From Orientallactaga sibirica (taxonomy: Eukaryota; Chordata; Mammalia; Rodentia; Dipodidae): a stretch of DNA of 64,000 nucleotides. Numbering within the stretch: the first letter of the stretch is position 1; the number at the start of each line of letters is the position of its first letter. The DNA is taken from NCBI GenBank assembly GCA_036365145.1, contig JAEOAD010001365.1:4301001-4365000 (forward strand), in the 5' to 3' direction. Of the stretch, positions 1 through 14,400 are shown piece after piece. A program made the position numbers and the translations under genes. The notes under the pieces are model-generated. The model worked only from the letters and a program-made list of their open reading frames with translations. It did no database searches and was not told the DNA's origin.

Positions 1-1353
1 GCACCACACACAAAAGATTAGCATGAAAACACTCAATTTCTTCTGTAGTGAGTTCTTGGTTCCTTCTTCAATACCAAGCAAGGCCAGTGTCTCTGATTCT
101 TTACCCCAATGCTGGCACTGCCATTTATTATTAGTGATCTATGCAAGCTGCTTTGACATGAATACATTGTTCGTGTGGTGCTTGTAATGGCATTACTCCA
201 AGCAGCTCTGAGAGCAATTAAGGGGGCTAGCATATAGAACCAGATTGTTGGCATTCACACCTTAGCTCTGTACCTAACTAGCTGTGGGACCTCAGACAAG
301 CCACTTTGCTGCTCTGTGGTTCAGTGGTGTCATCTGTAAAATGGAGCTAGAGTGAGAGCCTACTTCCCAGGGATGTTGAGAAAGCTCGGTACAAGTATAT
401 AGCAATGCTAACTCAAGCCTTGCTTGTTAGAGGCTCATGAACGTGTTAGGCCAGAATATAGTAGCATGCAGTCCTTCATCCGGGTAGCTAGGTGGGTAAG
501 TAGAAGTGCAGTGTGGTCACTGGGCATAGGAGAGGCAGCTGTTGGGCCCATCAGTGCAGTCCTGGAAACCTTCTCACAGGTGGTGGCGTTGGTGTTGGTC
601 TTTGCCAGCTGTGTGTGCGTGGAGGGAAAGCACGGCTCAGAGCAGGCAGCACCTGAGCACAGGGTCCGAGGCCCAGAGAGTGGAGATTGGGTGAAGGTCA
701 AGAGGTGTTGCCATGAGGCTGTGCCTGAAGCAGAGGAGTGCTGTTACTGCCCCTCACAGACACGGGGGTCCCACGACCTGTGCATCTGGACAGCTGTAGG
801 ATCAGAGCTGTGGCAGAGGGCTGTGTGCAGTGAGAAAATCCCAGGAGGGAGTTGGGGGTGCTCCAGTCCAGTTCTTAAATTTTTTTTTTTTTTTTTGATT
901 TTTCGAGGTAGGGTCTCACTCTGGTCCAGGCTGACCTGGAATTCACTATGTAGTCTCAGGGTGGCCTCGAACTCTCGGCGATCCTCCTACCTCTGCCTCC
1001 CGAGTGCTGGGATTAAAGGCGTGCGCCACCACGCCCGGCTCAGTTCTTAAATTTTTTTCACTTATTTATATGAGAGAGTTAGAGAGACAGAATGGGTGCA
1101 CCACGGCCTCCAGCCACTGCAAACGAACTCCAGACACATGCGCCCCCTTGTGCATCTGTCTTACGTGGGTCCTGGGGAATCAAACCTGGGTCCTTTGGCT
1201 TTAACCACTAAGCCATCCCTCCAGGCCAGTTCTTGGACCCCCAGAGTGGCTGTTCCAGTGAAGTGGGGCAAAGGGAGCGTAAGTGAGCTGAAAGCCCCTC
1301 ATGGATTGGCCATACCATGTCCTGAGCCGGGGCTGGACGTGTTGTCCTTACAG
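1..1353 (+). repeat. RHPN2 intron upstream of the first visible exon
   Basis: 1-875 shows no repeat or supported exon; the long open frame at 424-1050 runs into a SINE and has no homology. B1 (-) lies at 880-1,040 and DIP (-) at 1,050-1,227. CAGTTCTT(AAA) recurs before the B1, between the two SINEs and after the DIP, so the second SINE used the target-site copy made by the first. Confidence 0.65.
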
Positions 1354-1473
1354 TGAGACGGAGCGCCGATGACGACCACCAGGAGAAGTGCCTGTCCCAG
1401 CTCTACCACCGCATGCCCGACGGGCTCACGGCTCTGGGCACACTGAAGAACGACCAGCAGCGATGTCAGCTGG
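1354..1473 (+). CDS. RHPN2: RHPN2 coding exon (BRO1 domain, C-terminal part)
   Basis: The 120-nt exon lies between acceptor ..CTTACAG at 1353 and donor GTACGTG at 1474. It enters with two bases of a split Val codon and leaves with one base of a Gly codon. The reading includes HQEKCLSQLYHRMPDGL and LKNDQQRCQLG, typical of the late BRO1 region of rhophilin-2. Confidence 0.93.
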
Positions 1474-2716
1474 GTACGTGAGACCCTGTCCTGGGACCGA
1501 GTCCTGTCACTTCCGGCAGTCCCATTAAGCAGTTGCTCCAAGATCAGGTGTGGGGAAGTACTGGGAAGAGTCATGACCACTCTGTGGTTCAGAAATCGCC
1601 AGGTGCGACCCTGGCATCAGGGCTTACAGAGCCGTGTCTCTCGGTGCCCAGGTCCTTGGCCACCTCTCAGTACGGTAGCCACCCATGGGTGGCCCTGTGC
1701 CATGCTCCTCCAGAAGGGCTGCTGAGTATTGGGGTGACAGGCATTCACCACTGCACCTGGCTTCCATTTTCCTTTCCTTAGTTTCCCAGGCTGACCTGTG
1801 TAGGCCAGGCTGGCCTCAAACTTGCAGCAGTCCTCCCACCTCAGGCTTGCATTGTCAACCTTCCCACTTTCTCTTCTTCCTTTCCTTCTTCACTTCTTTC
1901 CCAAGACTTTCCTATTAGGGGCCAAACCCAGGGCTTTGTGCACAGTAGGCAAATGTGGTCCCCCTAAACTCTATCCCCGGTCCATTTTTACACTGTTGTA
2001 GAGACAGGTTCTAGGCAGGTAGCCCATGCAGACCTTAAACTTGCCATCTTCCTGCCTCTGCCTTCTAAGTGTTGGCATGGAGGCCTGCACCATCATTCCT
2101 GGTTCTCATGGTCCAGTCCCCATCTCAAAAAGGCTTTAGCTGTCAAGGAGCTCATTGAGAGTGGCCATTGTGTGGGGCACTTTAGAGTTCTCTGACGCAT
2201 TCATGTGCCGCCTGGGTGGCGGGTTTCCGTCTACAGGTAAAGCCCATTTGCGCCAAGCCATTGGCCACCACGAAGAGTCACTGAGGGAGGCCAGCCTGTG
2301 CAAGAAGCTGCGCGACATTCAGGTGCTCAGGGACGTGCTGTCCGCTGCCCATCAGCGCACTCAGCTCAAGTACTCCCAGCACCGAGCAGACGATGACCTC
2401 CTGAACTTCACCGCAGCGCCCGATGTCGTTCGTGAGTGGCGGGGATGATGGGCTTACGGGGAACCTGTGGAGGCCGGAGTGTACCACGGCTACACAGCGT
2501 GGTGTTACTTGGTCATTGGGCAGGGGCCACAGCAAGGCCAGGTGCTGGGCTCTGGGAGAGTGCTGTGGAGTAGGAGCTGAGCGCTTCTCTTAGGCCAGGG
2601 ATGGTGGTGTATGCCTAGAATGCTGGCACTGAGAGGCTGAGGCAGCAGGATTGCCATGAGTTTAAGGCTAGACTGGGTTGCAGAGTGAGTTCCAGGACAG
2701 TTTGGGCTGTGAAAAT

Positions 2717-2771
<55 letters not shown>

Positions 2772-5411
2772 CAAGGCTAACCTATGCTGCGTAGCAAAAC
2801 TTTAAGTAAAAAAGATAAGAAAAAGGGCTGGAGAGATGGCTTAATGGTTAAGGCGCTTGCCTGCAAAGCCTAAGAGCTACCATGCCGCCTAACTTTGTAG
2901 TTTCCTTTTCTTTCCAAGGGTGCAGACACAGGGTTTCGTCAGTTGGGTCACACACACCGCACCCTCCCCCACCTAGAGCAAAGGGTCTTCCTTGGCATTA
3001 AGACACTTGCCATCCTTGACCTGTTCTATTTCCCAAGCCCTGCTTCTCCATGCCTTTTCCAAACTTTTCTTGCCCAGCCCAGCCTAGCCCTGGCCTCTTC
3101 CCGGGGTCCGGGAAGATCCTCCATGCCTCATCAGAAAGATAAACCTTCCAGAGAGATCCTGCTGGGAGACATGGCCGCCATTTCCCTACACACAGCAATT
3201 GCCCAGGTCAACTGTGTACTCAGCCCCACAGCAGTGTGAAACACCTGAGAGATCCTTCAAAATGTGGGTGTCCTCAGAAGATGGAGAAAGGGGGGAAGAA
3301 AGAACAAGAGCCAGCCTGGGCCATATAGTACGTCTGCCTCTCAGGACAGCTGCAGACAGAGAAGGCTCAGCTCACACTCAGTGTCCTGCTGTGTGCATAG
3401 AACTGAGATTCTGTATGGATGGGGGCGTGTGTCTGCCCACGCTCAGCAAGCAACGGCACACAGGCTGCATGTCTTCAAGTCCTGTCACACTCTCTACCGA
3501 AAGGTGACGTCAGGTCCCACTGCTAGGGCTCAGTCCTGTCTGCACGAAGCCCCGCGCTGTTTATAACATGCCACCTACTGGGTTCTGTATTGGGGTCCCC
3601 ACACTGACCTCTGGGTTCCATGAGATTGCCAAAGAGGCTCATTGCAAAGGATACTGGGAGGGAGGCGGGTGAAGAGGCCCGTGGGTAGAAGTATGGGGAA
3701 GCGACATGTGGCCCCTCTGGGTGCACTGTTCACCTGTGTGACTCTCAGCACTGGTCGTTGGGGTTTTCTGCAGCCTTCACTCAGCACATAGGCCTGGTGG
3801 AAGCATGGGCTGAAATGGGACTGGACTAAAGGGTGTGGTCTAAGGGAACCCAGAAATGCCTGTCCGCCCTGCGTCCTGCTTGGTCCCCTGCAGCATTCCT
3901 CCCTCCAGGGCATGGGAATGCCAGGGGCTATCCGACTAGGGAGGGTCAGAGAACTTTTTAAATTTTTTAAAAAATGTTCCGGGCGTGGTGGCGCACGCCT
4001 TTAATCCCAGCACTGGGGAGGCAGAGGTAGGAGGATTGCCGTGAGTTCGAGCCCACCCTGAGACTACATAGTGAATTCCAGGTCAGCCTGAGCTAAAGTG
4101 AGACCCTACCTTGAAAAACCAAAAAAAAAAAAATAAATAAAATAAACTAAAAAAAAAAATTATATGTATATTTGAGAGAGCAAGAGAGGGAAAGAGACAG
4201 AGAGAGTGAAGGGGAGAGGATGGGCACTCCAGGGCCTCCAGCCACTGCAAACGAACTCCAGACACATGCGCCACCTTGTGCATCTGGTTTTCGTGGGTCC
4301 TAGGGAATCAAACCGAGGCCCTTTGGCTTTGCAGGCAGTTGCCTTAACCGCTAAGCCATCTCTCCAGCCCGGTCAGAGAATTTCTTTGTACTCCTCTACT
4401 AGACAGAAAGATAGGGGAGTTAAGAGCTTTTATGATTTCTTGGTAAACAGAAGTTTTAGCTCCCATTGTGCCTGAATTAGGGAGGGAGTTGAGCCTGGAG
4501 CTGTGGATGGAAACAAAGACAAAGGTATTGTGGTGTGTGGCCTCTCCCGCTTCCTGCTCCTGCTCCTCCGTCCTTGGTCTCTGGAGTCCCTCCTATTCTC
4601 CGGAACCAGCCACTTAGAGACCGGGCTCTTCTGGCAGTGTCAGCTCATGTCTCTTAAGCAGTTGAGATGTCCAGGCATGAAAACCCATCTGTATGTAACC
4701 CTCGTCAACTGTTCTCCAGCTGTGAGGGGAGTGCTAATGACGCCTGTGTTCAAGATGGGGAAGGAAGTTGGCAATAGGGTCCCGCTGGCACAGCCCTTAT
4801 CTAGAATCCACCAGGCTGAGGGCATGGCTCATTGGTAGAGTGGAGCATTTGTCTAGAATCCACCAGTCAGGGGGCTGGGAGACTAGCTTAGCAGTGCAGA
4901 AAATAAGGAAAGGTGAAGAAGTCAAGGCTAGGACATACAAGTTCTTGTCCCAGGTGACTCAGCAGGTGGAGGCAGTTGTGACACTCAGAGATTGTTCTCC
5001 AGCGCTGTGGTCGCCTGTGGTCAGGAGGTGCAGACTTAACTCCATGGAAAGAGGAAGGCTTGTAGCTCGGGAGCAGACAGAAGCCTGTCTGAGCTCAGCA
5101 CCTTGTAAATGTGTATAAGAAGCCATGTGGGGCTGGAGAGATGGCTTAGAGGTAAAAGCTATTGCCTATAAAGCCTAAGGACCCAGGTTCAATTCCCCAG
5201 GACCCACATAAGTCAGATGCACAAGGTGGTGCCTGTGTCTGGAGTTCATTTGCAGTGGCTAGAGGCTCTGGTATGCTCATTCTCTCTCTCTCTTTACCTG
5301 TCTTTCTCTCAAATAAGTAAATAAAATTAAATTAAAATTAAAAATATATGTGTGAATGATTTGCCTGCTTGGGATCCTTTGTTAGAAATGCTTTAAAATT
5401 TTTAAAAATTT

Positions 5412-5442
<31 letters not shown>

Positions 5443-8400
5443 CTTATGAGAGAGAAGGAGGCAGAGAGGATCACCATGAGGCCACCTGAGACTACAGAGT
5501 GAGTTCCACGTCAGCCTGGGCTAGAGTGAAAAACCAGGCTTGAGTGGTCTTCTGTCACCTGTATTGCTTGTTAGAACCAGAGGAGGGGACACATGCGGAC
5601 GAGAATGCCAAGGGGATACGGTTGGTCTCTGGAGAAAAGACGGCGCACTTGTGTTTTCATGGATGACTTTCTGCTACACAAACATTTACCTTTCGGTTTG
5701 TAATCTTTTCTAGCGAAAACTGAGCAAGAGGTTGGAATTCTGTTGCCCCAGTTCTCCAAGGTGACAGTAGTGGACTTCTTCCAGAAGCTGGTACGTTGAA
5801 CACTTACTTCATGAATGGCCGGGGGATGGCGTTTGCCGGTCTTCATAACACTGCAACAAGTGCCATGTCCAGGAGGTTTGGCATTTGGAAGCGAAGACTA
5901 AGGATTAGCTGATTAGGAATCTGGTGAGGGCCAGGCTTCATGCTGTGCCAAATGTAGAGGAGCACATAGAAGGGTTAGAGAAATAGAAAGGAAGAAAGAA
6001 ACTTTTTTTTTCTAAGAAAGAAACTTTCTTTTTTCTTTCTTTTTTTTTTTTTTTTTTTTTTTTTTTGAGGTAGGGTCTCACTGTAGCCCAGGCTGGCCTG
6101 GAATTAAATTAACTATGTAATCTCAGGGTGGCCTAGAACTCACGTGATCCTCCTACCTCTGCCTCCTCGGTGCTGGGATTCAAGGCATGTGTCACCACAC
6201 GCAGCTAAGACAGAAACTTTCTCAAAGATGATTTCATTCCCAATACCCTAGAGAAGGTAGAGAAGATGGCAGCTGAACGTATATGGCCAGTGGTGATATG
6301 GGAACCTGGGGTGTCTTTGAGAGCGATAGAACCAGCTGTGTTTGGCTCTTGACTGGGCTGTAATTCAGGAGCCAGGGTGCCAGATACACACAGTCACACA
6401 AAGCTTCTGCCTAATTAGTGGCCTACTAGGTTCTTGTCTTAGGAATTTCAATGAATAACACTCAAAGACCAGGGGATAAACCTTAGAAAGATTTCATTAC
6501 AGAGCTCACTGAGATAGAGCTTAAGAGAAGGAAAGAATGCAGAGCTCCTTTACAGCAGGAGGGGGTTTGCAGAAATGGAAAAGCCCCCCTAGAGACCCGG
6601 TTTGGGGTCTTTCGTGGGCATTTACAGGATGGGCTGCAGTGGCTGGTCCAGCCCTGAGTCCAGGTGTCTAAGCACTGCCAGGTTCTCGGGAAAGGGTGTT
6701 GCTCCTCTACGTCCCGTTCTCCCAAAGACCAGAGGCACCAATTCACATCCTCTGGTGAGGTTTTAGGGGGAAAAGATTCTCCCTTATAGGCCCAAGGACT
6801 TTTCTTGCTTTTACTTTCAGGGGCCCTATCACCCCTAAACTGTGTCAGTAGCATACATTGCCTTGGATAGCACCATTAGCCTGGAACAAGGCCTGGGGAA
6901 GTGTCCATGGACCACAGGGAACACTCCCCAGAGCCAGGTGCAGTGGAGCACGGCTCTAGTGCCCGGTACTTAGATGGCTGGAAGCAGGTTTGCTAGACTC
7001 TCTGAGTGTCTGAGGTGCAGTGGCTCAGCTTCCCCCTAAAGACTTTCTCTTCTAAGGGCCCGCTGTCGGTGTTTTCTGCCAACAAGAGATGGACACCTCC
7101 TCGAAGCCTTCACTTCACAGTGGAGGAAGGGGACCTGGGGTTCACATTGCGGGGGAACAGCCCAGTCCAGGTGCACTTCCTGGACCCTCACTGCTCTGCT
7201 GCAGTAAGTATGCACTTCCTTGAGAGCTGGTTTGGAGGGCCCGGCAGGGGAGCACAGCCACTCCTATACCTTTGACCAAAGAACGGTGCTCCTCTATTGG
7301 AGGAAGCTCTCCTCTTCCACTGAGCTGCAGCTGCGGGAGGGCAGGGACGCACATTCTACACTCAGTGGTGAAGGAAGAAGGGTACGCCTGCAGGTCAATG
7401 CTGGTAATAAGTGCAGTGACAAATGCTGCAGTCAGCTTGCCCTCACATTCAAGCCTGAACTTGTTTTTTTTTAATGAGAAGGAGAGAGAATTGGTGCATC
7501 AGGGCCCCAGTCACACTGCAACTGAACTCCAGACACGTGTGCCACCTTGTGTGCATGTGCAACCTTGCATGCTTGCGTCACCTTGTGCCTCTGGCTTACG
7601 TGGGACCTGGAGAGTGGAACATGGGTCCTTAGGCTTCCCACGCAAGTGCCTTACCTGCTAAGCCATCTCCAGCCCTCAAGCCTACACTTTTTTTTTTTTT
7701 TTCTTTTTTTTTTTGTTTGTTTGTTTTTTGAGGTAGGGTTGCACTCTAGTCCAGGCTGATCTGGAATTCACTCTGTAGTCTCAGGATGGCCTTGAACTCA
7801 CGGTGATCCTCCTACCTCTGCCTCCTGAGTACTGGGATTAAAGGTGTGCATCTCCACACCTGGCCCATGCCTATGCTTTCTAATGGAGCAGGGAGACCCA
7901 TAAGAAGCGTCACCTGGGGCTGAGCTGGGCTGATGACCCAGCAAGTAGCTCAGACACCATGTCTGGAGGATAGACTTTTGGGTTTGTCCACATCAAAGTC
8001 CTGGCTCTTAAGTGAAAGCCTTTCTGGATACTCTCATGCTCATAAAGAAAAGAAAGAATTTTTTGATTTCTTAAAGCAAACTTAATCCAAAGGCGGGGCT
8101 GCGCATGCCTCTCCATATTGGAGCGCATGACTAGTAAGTGCAAGGCGGAGGCTCCACCCCTCCCACTGCAGGAAATCAAGAGATGGCTCAGGGAGATGGT
8201 TCAGTGACAAAGCGCCTGTCGCATAAGCAGGAGGACCCAAGTTCACGCTCTCAGCACCCATTTAAAAGCTGACCAGGTTACCAAGAGTGGTGGTGCACGC
8301 CTTTAATCCCAGCACTTGGGAGGCAGAGGTAGGAGGATTGCTGTGAGTTTGAGGCCAGCCTGAGACTACATAGTGAATTCCAGGTCAGCCTGGGCTTCAA

Positions 8401-11400
8401 AAACAAAACAAACAAAAAAACTTGACTGTGGCAGCCCTATACTTGTAATCCCAGTGATGGGAGGGAGGTAGAGACAGGTAGATCCCTGAATCATTGAACT
8501 CCAAGCTCAGTGAGAGACCCTGTATCAGAAACTAAGATGGGGCTGGGGAGATGGCTTAGTGGTTAAGGCATTTGCCTGCAAAGCCAAAGGATCCCGGTTT
8601 GACTCTCCAGGACCCATGTAAGCCAGATGCACATGGGGGCACACGCATCTGGAGTTTGTTTGCAGTGGCTGGAGGCCCTGGTGTGCCCATTCTCTCTCTC
8701 TCTCAAATAAATAAATAAAATATTTTTTTAAAAAAGAAACTAAGGTGGAGAGTGACTGAGGAAGATACACAATATCCAACCTCTGGACTCCACACTCATG
8801 TACGCGCACACACACACACACACACGCATACATACAAACATAGACCCATACATACCCTCCAAAAGAAAATGAAAAGACAAAACAAGCTTATGCCACTGGC
8901 AATCTGGGAGGAGTCAGAGATTTAACGGAAAAAACCATCCATCTTTATTCCAAAACTTCTGTTCAGCTTGCAGGAGCCAAAGAAGGAGATTATATTGTTT
9001 CTGTGCATGATGTGGACTGTAAGTGGCTGACGGTGAGTGAGGTCATGAAAGTGCTGAAGAGTGGTGGTGACGATGAGGTTGCGATGAAGGTTGTGAGCCT
9101 CCTAGACTCCACGTCGTCCATGGTGAGTGTGAACACACCTGGCAGTGAATTGTGGGTGGTGAGGTCTGTGGGAGTTCAGCACCGAAGTCTCTAAGGCCGC
9201 CCTCCGTTCAACATAGCAGGAACCACTGAATTTGGACCAGCACTTTCTTCTGCTTGTCATTCTGGAATGACTTTTGATAGGTCAAAGAGATAATTTGAAA
9301 GCTTTTAATTAAAAAAAAAAAGCTATTGCAAACAACCTCCAGAAGCATGTGTCACTCTGTGTACCTAGCTTTACACGGGGAGGGTGGGGAGTCAAACCTA
9401 GGCTGATACGGCTTTGCAGACAAGTGCCTTTAACCACTGCACCATTCCCTAGATCTTAATTTTTAAATTTTAGATTAATCAGCCCATTAATTTTTCTGAT
9501 TAAACTATGTTTCATGACAGAAGTAACACATAGTTATGGTAAATTATGGTCAGCTAAAGCTGATGTAGCGCTGCACGCCTATAATCCAAATACTCAAGAG
9601 GCTGAAGCAGGATGTGAGACTAGATAGATACACACGCACACGTGCACACACACACAGAGAGATGGTACAACAAGGCTTAAGAGGACGTGTCCCTCCCTAC
9701 ACCTCAGAGAACACACTTGTTTCCCGTGGGGCTTGGGGAAGCATTGGCTGTTTCTGCAAGTTCCATTCTTGATTTTTTAATTTTTCTCCCAGTAGGAAGA
9801 TTCCTACCATAGGTTCTGCTCTGCACTTGGCCACACTTAACAATGTACCTTACATAGATAACAACCTTTGTTCATTCACTAGTACTTTGAGTATGGCTGT
9901 GCAGCTGTTCTACTCAATCTTTCCTTAAAATAAAAGACCTGAGCCGGGCATGGTGGTGCACGCCTTTAATCCCAGCACTCAGGAGGCAGGGGTAGGAGGA
10001 TCACCATGAGGTCGAGGCCACCCTGAGACTAAATTCCAGGTCAGCCTAAGCTACAGTGAGGCCCTACCTCGAGAAACAAAACAACAACAACAAAAAGATG
10101 CAAGGCAGATGGCTTCTGGAGAAAAGAGGTATATTTAGCTCACAACTTCTGGAGGCTGAACTCCAGCTTTGGTGGCCCCACTCTTGACTTGTGTGGAGGG
10201 TCTGCTGGTTGGTGGATGGCCTCAGGGCAGGAGAATGTGCAGAAGGGAGAATGCACGCTGAAAAACAAGAAGCAGAAGCTACTGGGCTCTCCTGAAGGGA
10301 CATTCCCAGCTGACCCCAGGGCCTCTGTCAAACATCACCTCCCAGCACAGCACAACACAGCACAGCACAGCACAGAGGTTCCAGCTTGCCGCATGTGAAC
10401 CATTGAGGACGAACCACAGCCCGATGATGGCATGCTTTCCCATGTGGGAGTTCTGGCACCAGGAAGCTGGCACAGAAAAAAGCCAATCCACAGCTGTGGT
10501 TTTGATAAGCACTCTACAGACACATAATACGTTAGGTGTCTGGTATTGGGGACGGACGGGCTGGAACTCAGACATGAGTGGTGAGGGTGAAGAATGAGAC
10601 AGGAAGAGTGGGCTGGGCAGGGGACCAACAGGTGCACAGACCCTCCAGAGGGACAAGAAAGTTTCGCAGGCATTACACCATGGCAAGGGCAAGGATGGCA
10701 TGAAGGAGGGAGGCAGGGTTTTGTTGGCAGTGGTTGGAGGTTGGAAGCCACTCGGCCTTTACTGAAAGGCAATGACGTGGGTTGATATTTGTTTTAGAAG
10801 GTGTTGGCTGCCTGGAGGCCAGCCCTAGAATCCTCCTGGCCCGTGGTCAGTGGCATGGGCTTGGGGAGAGCAGTAGAGGCAGAGAGAGGGGCATGGATGC
10901 TCCTGAGATAACAGTTGGGGGTGGAGCTGGTGTTGGTTTGTGTCAAGATGGCCGAAACTACTAGAATGCAGGGTGAGGAAAGTGGAGGAGAAAGAACAGA
11001 AATGTCTTGCTTTAGAGCTTCGGGTGCCCGTGGCCCTGCAAAAAGAAACTTGAGGCCCACAGTTGGATGTTCTCATTTTCACAGGAGCAGTGATTGCAGT
11101 GAGTGATTGCTTTTAAACATCACATCTGATTCCTCCTTGGCCTGGTTCAAAGACAGGGCAGTAGTGTTCCTGGCACTGTCTTCTGAGAGGACTGAGCCTG
11201 CTCCGTGGAGTTAGGACTCCCCTGCAACCTCCAGGCCATACGCAACCTCCAGGCCATACGCAGCCTGTTTAACATTCACTCAGACCAATTTCTGTTCCTG
11301 GTGGGGATCTTGATGGCCTGCCCTGAAACTGGATTTTTGTCCCAACAATATTTTAAAAAATACTTTTATTTATTATTTATTTGCAAGTAAAGTGAGAGGA

Positions 11401-14400
11401 GAGAGAGAGAACGGGATGGGTGCACCAGGGCCTCTTGCCACTGCAAATGAACTCCACATATATGCACTACTTTGTGCATCTGACTTTATGTGTGTACTGG
11501 GGAATCAAACCCGGGCCATCAGGCTGTGTAAGCAAGCGCTTTCAACCACTGAATCATCTCTCCAGCCCCTTGGGAGGCCAAGGTAGGAGGATCACCATGA
11601 GTTCTAAGCCACCCTGAGACTACATAATGAATTCCAGATTAGTCTGAGCTAGAGTGAGACCCTATCTCAAAGAAGGAAAACAAAGTCATCACTGATCACA
11701 CAAGCTGGTTGGATGTGCATCCTGTCCTCCAGCAAGTCACAGAATAGCTCTGAACGTCAGGACAGTGGGGACAACAGGCCTGTGTCCTTGGGGTCTTCAC
11801 CAGGGTACCAGTTAGTTTAGGCGAAGCACTCACCATAATGATGATCGCAGTGCCTGTGCTGGTTGTGGATTGTCTTTGTTAAGGAGGGGGAACTTCAGAG
11901 AATGACAGTCAGCCACTGTTTGTTTGTTTATTAATTTATGAATGGGACAGACATAGAGACAGAGACAGATAGAGAATGGGCACACCAGGGCCTCCAGCCA
12001 CTGCAAATGAACTCCAGATGCATGCGCCACCTTGTGCATCTGACTTACGTGGGTCCTGGAGAATTGAACCTGGCTCCTTAAGCTTTGCAGGCAAGCGCCT
12101 TAACTGCTAAGGCATCTCTCTAGTCCTCAACCACTGTTTTTAACTGACTTTCCTTCAAACAAAATCAAATAGTAAGCCAGGTGTGGTGGCACACTCCTTT
12201 AATCCCAGCACTCAGGGTGAGGTGTGAGAATTAACATGATTTTGAGGCCAGCCTGGGCTACATAGTAAGCTCCACATAAGCCTGGGCTACAGTGAAACTC
12301 TGCCTCAGGCATTACACCATGGCAAGGGCAAGGATGGCATGAAGGAGGGAGGCAGGGTTTTGTTGGCAGTGGTTGGAGGTTGGAAGCCACTCGGCCTTTA
12401 CTGAAAGGCAATGAGCGTGGGTTGATATTTGTTTTAGAAGGTGTTGGCTGCCTGGAGGCCAGCCCTAGAATCCTCCTGGCCCGTGGTCAGTGGCATGGGC
12501 TTGGGAGAGCAGTAGAGGCAGAGAGAGGGCATGGATGCTCCTGAGATAACAGTTGGGGGTGGAGCTGGTGTTGGTTTGTGTCAAGATGGCGAAACTACTA
12601 GAATGCAGGGTGAGGAAAGTGGAGGAGAAAGAACAGAAATGTCTTGCTTTAGAGCTTCGGGTGCCCGTGGCCCTGCAAAAAGAAACTTGAGGCCCACAGT
12701 TGGATGTTCTCATTTTCACAGGAGCAGTGATTGCAGTGAGTGATTGCTTTTAAACATCACATCTGATTCCTCCTTGGCCTGGTTCAAAGACAGGGCAGTA
12801 GTGTTCCTGGCACTGTCTTCTGAGAGGACTGAGCCTGCTCCGTGGAGCAGGGACTCCCCTGCAACCTCCAGGCCATACGCAACCTCCAGGCCATACGCAG
12901 CCTGTTTAACATTCACTCAGACCAATTTCTGTTCCTGGTGGGGATCTTGATGGCCTGCCCTGAAACTGGATTTTTGTCCCAACAATATTTTAAAAAATAC
13001 TTTTATTTATTATTTATTTGCAAGTAAAGTGAGAGGAGAGAGAGAGAACGGGATGGGTGCACCAGGGCCTCTTGCCACTGCAAATGAACTCCACATATAT
13101 GCACTACTTTGTGCATCTGACTTTATGTGTGTACTGGGGAATCAAACCCGGGCCATCAGGCTGTGTAAGCAAGCGCTTTCAACCACTGAATCATCTCTCC
13201 AGCCCCTTGGGAGGCCAAGGTAGGAGGATCACCATGAGTTCTAAGCCACCCTGAGACTACATAATGAATTCCAGATTAGTCTGAGCTAGAGTGAGACCCT
13301 ATCTCAAAGAAGGAAAACAAAGTCATCACTGATCACACAAGCTGGTTGGATGTGCATCCTGTCCTCCAGCAAGTCACAGAATAGCTCTGAACGTCAGGAC
13401 AGTGGGGACAACAGGCCTGTGTCCTTGGGGTCTTCACCAGGGTACCAGTTAGTTTAGGCGAAGCACTCACCATAATGATGATCGCAGTGCCTGTGCTGGT
13501 TGTGGATTGTCTTTGTTAAGGAGGGGGAACTTCAGAGAATGACAGTCAGCCACTGTTTGTTTGTTTATTAATTTATGAATGGGACAGACATAGAGACAGA
13601 GACAGATAGAGAATGGGCACACCAGGGCCTCCAGCCACTGCAAATGAACTCCAGATGCATGCGCCACCTTGTGCATCTGACTTACGTGGGTCCTGGAGAA
13701 TTGAACCTGGCTCCTTAAGCTTTGCAGGCAAGCGCCTTAACTGCTAAGGCATCTCTCTAGTCCTCAACCACTGTTTTTAACTGACTTTCCTTCAAACAAA
13801 ATCAAATAGTAAGCCAGGTGTGGTGGCACACTCCTTTAATCCCAGCACTCAGGGGTGAGGTGTGAGAATTAACATGATTTTGAGGCCAGCCTGGGCTACA
13901 TAGTAAGCTCCACATAAGCCTGGGCTACAGTGAAACTCTGCCTCAAAAAAATAAGCCGGGTGTGGTGGTGCACGCCTTTAATCCCAGCACTTGGGAGTCA
14001 GAGGTAGGAGGACTGCTGTGAGTTCAAGGCCACCCTGAAACTACATCGTGAATTCCAGGTCAGCCTGGCATATAGTGAAACCCTACCTCGAAAAACAAAT
14101 AATAATAAAATATAAAAAACAAAATCAAAGGGTGAAAGCTGGTTTGTGGCTCAGTGGTAAAATGCTTGCATAGTACATGCTGGGTTCCATCCTTAGTACT
14201 GCATGTGTACATACATACGTGCATGGACATGCACATATGCACCAGGGTCTTTTGCTGCTGCAAATGAATGCCAGATGAACGCACCACTTTTTAAAAAGTA
14301 CAGTGGTTATAGGGATAGGGAGATGGCAGACTGAGGGTAGATGTTTGCAGCCCTCGTATCTGTCTCCAGGATCTAAGGTTTCTTTTCTTTTTTTCCTTTT

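Noticed and set aside
424..1050. 208-codon open frame on the + strand
   Set aside because: It starts at a non-ATG codon in unique intron and its last third is the antisense of a B1 SINE. There is no homology and no splice context; the region is an RHPN2 intron.
10279..10772. Overlapping 140-145-codon open frames on the - strand
   Set aside because: The translations are Cys/Ser/Pro-rich low-complexity text from GC-skewed intron. The start of the 145-codon frame recurs only because of the tandem duplication.
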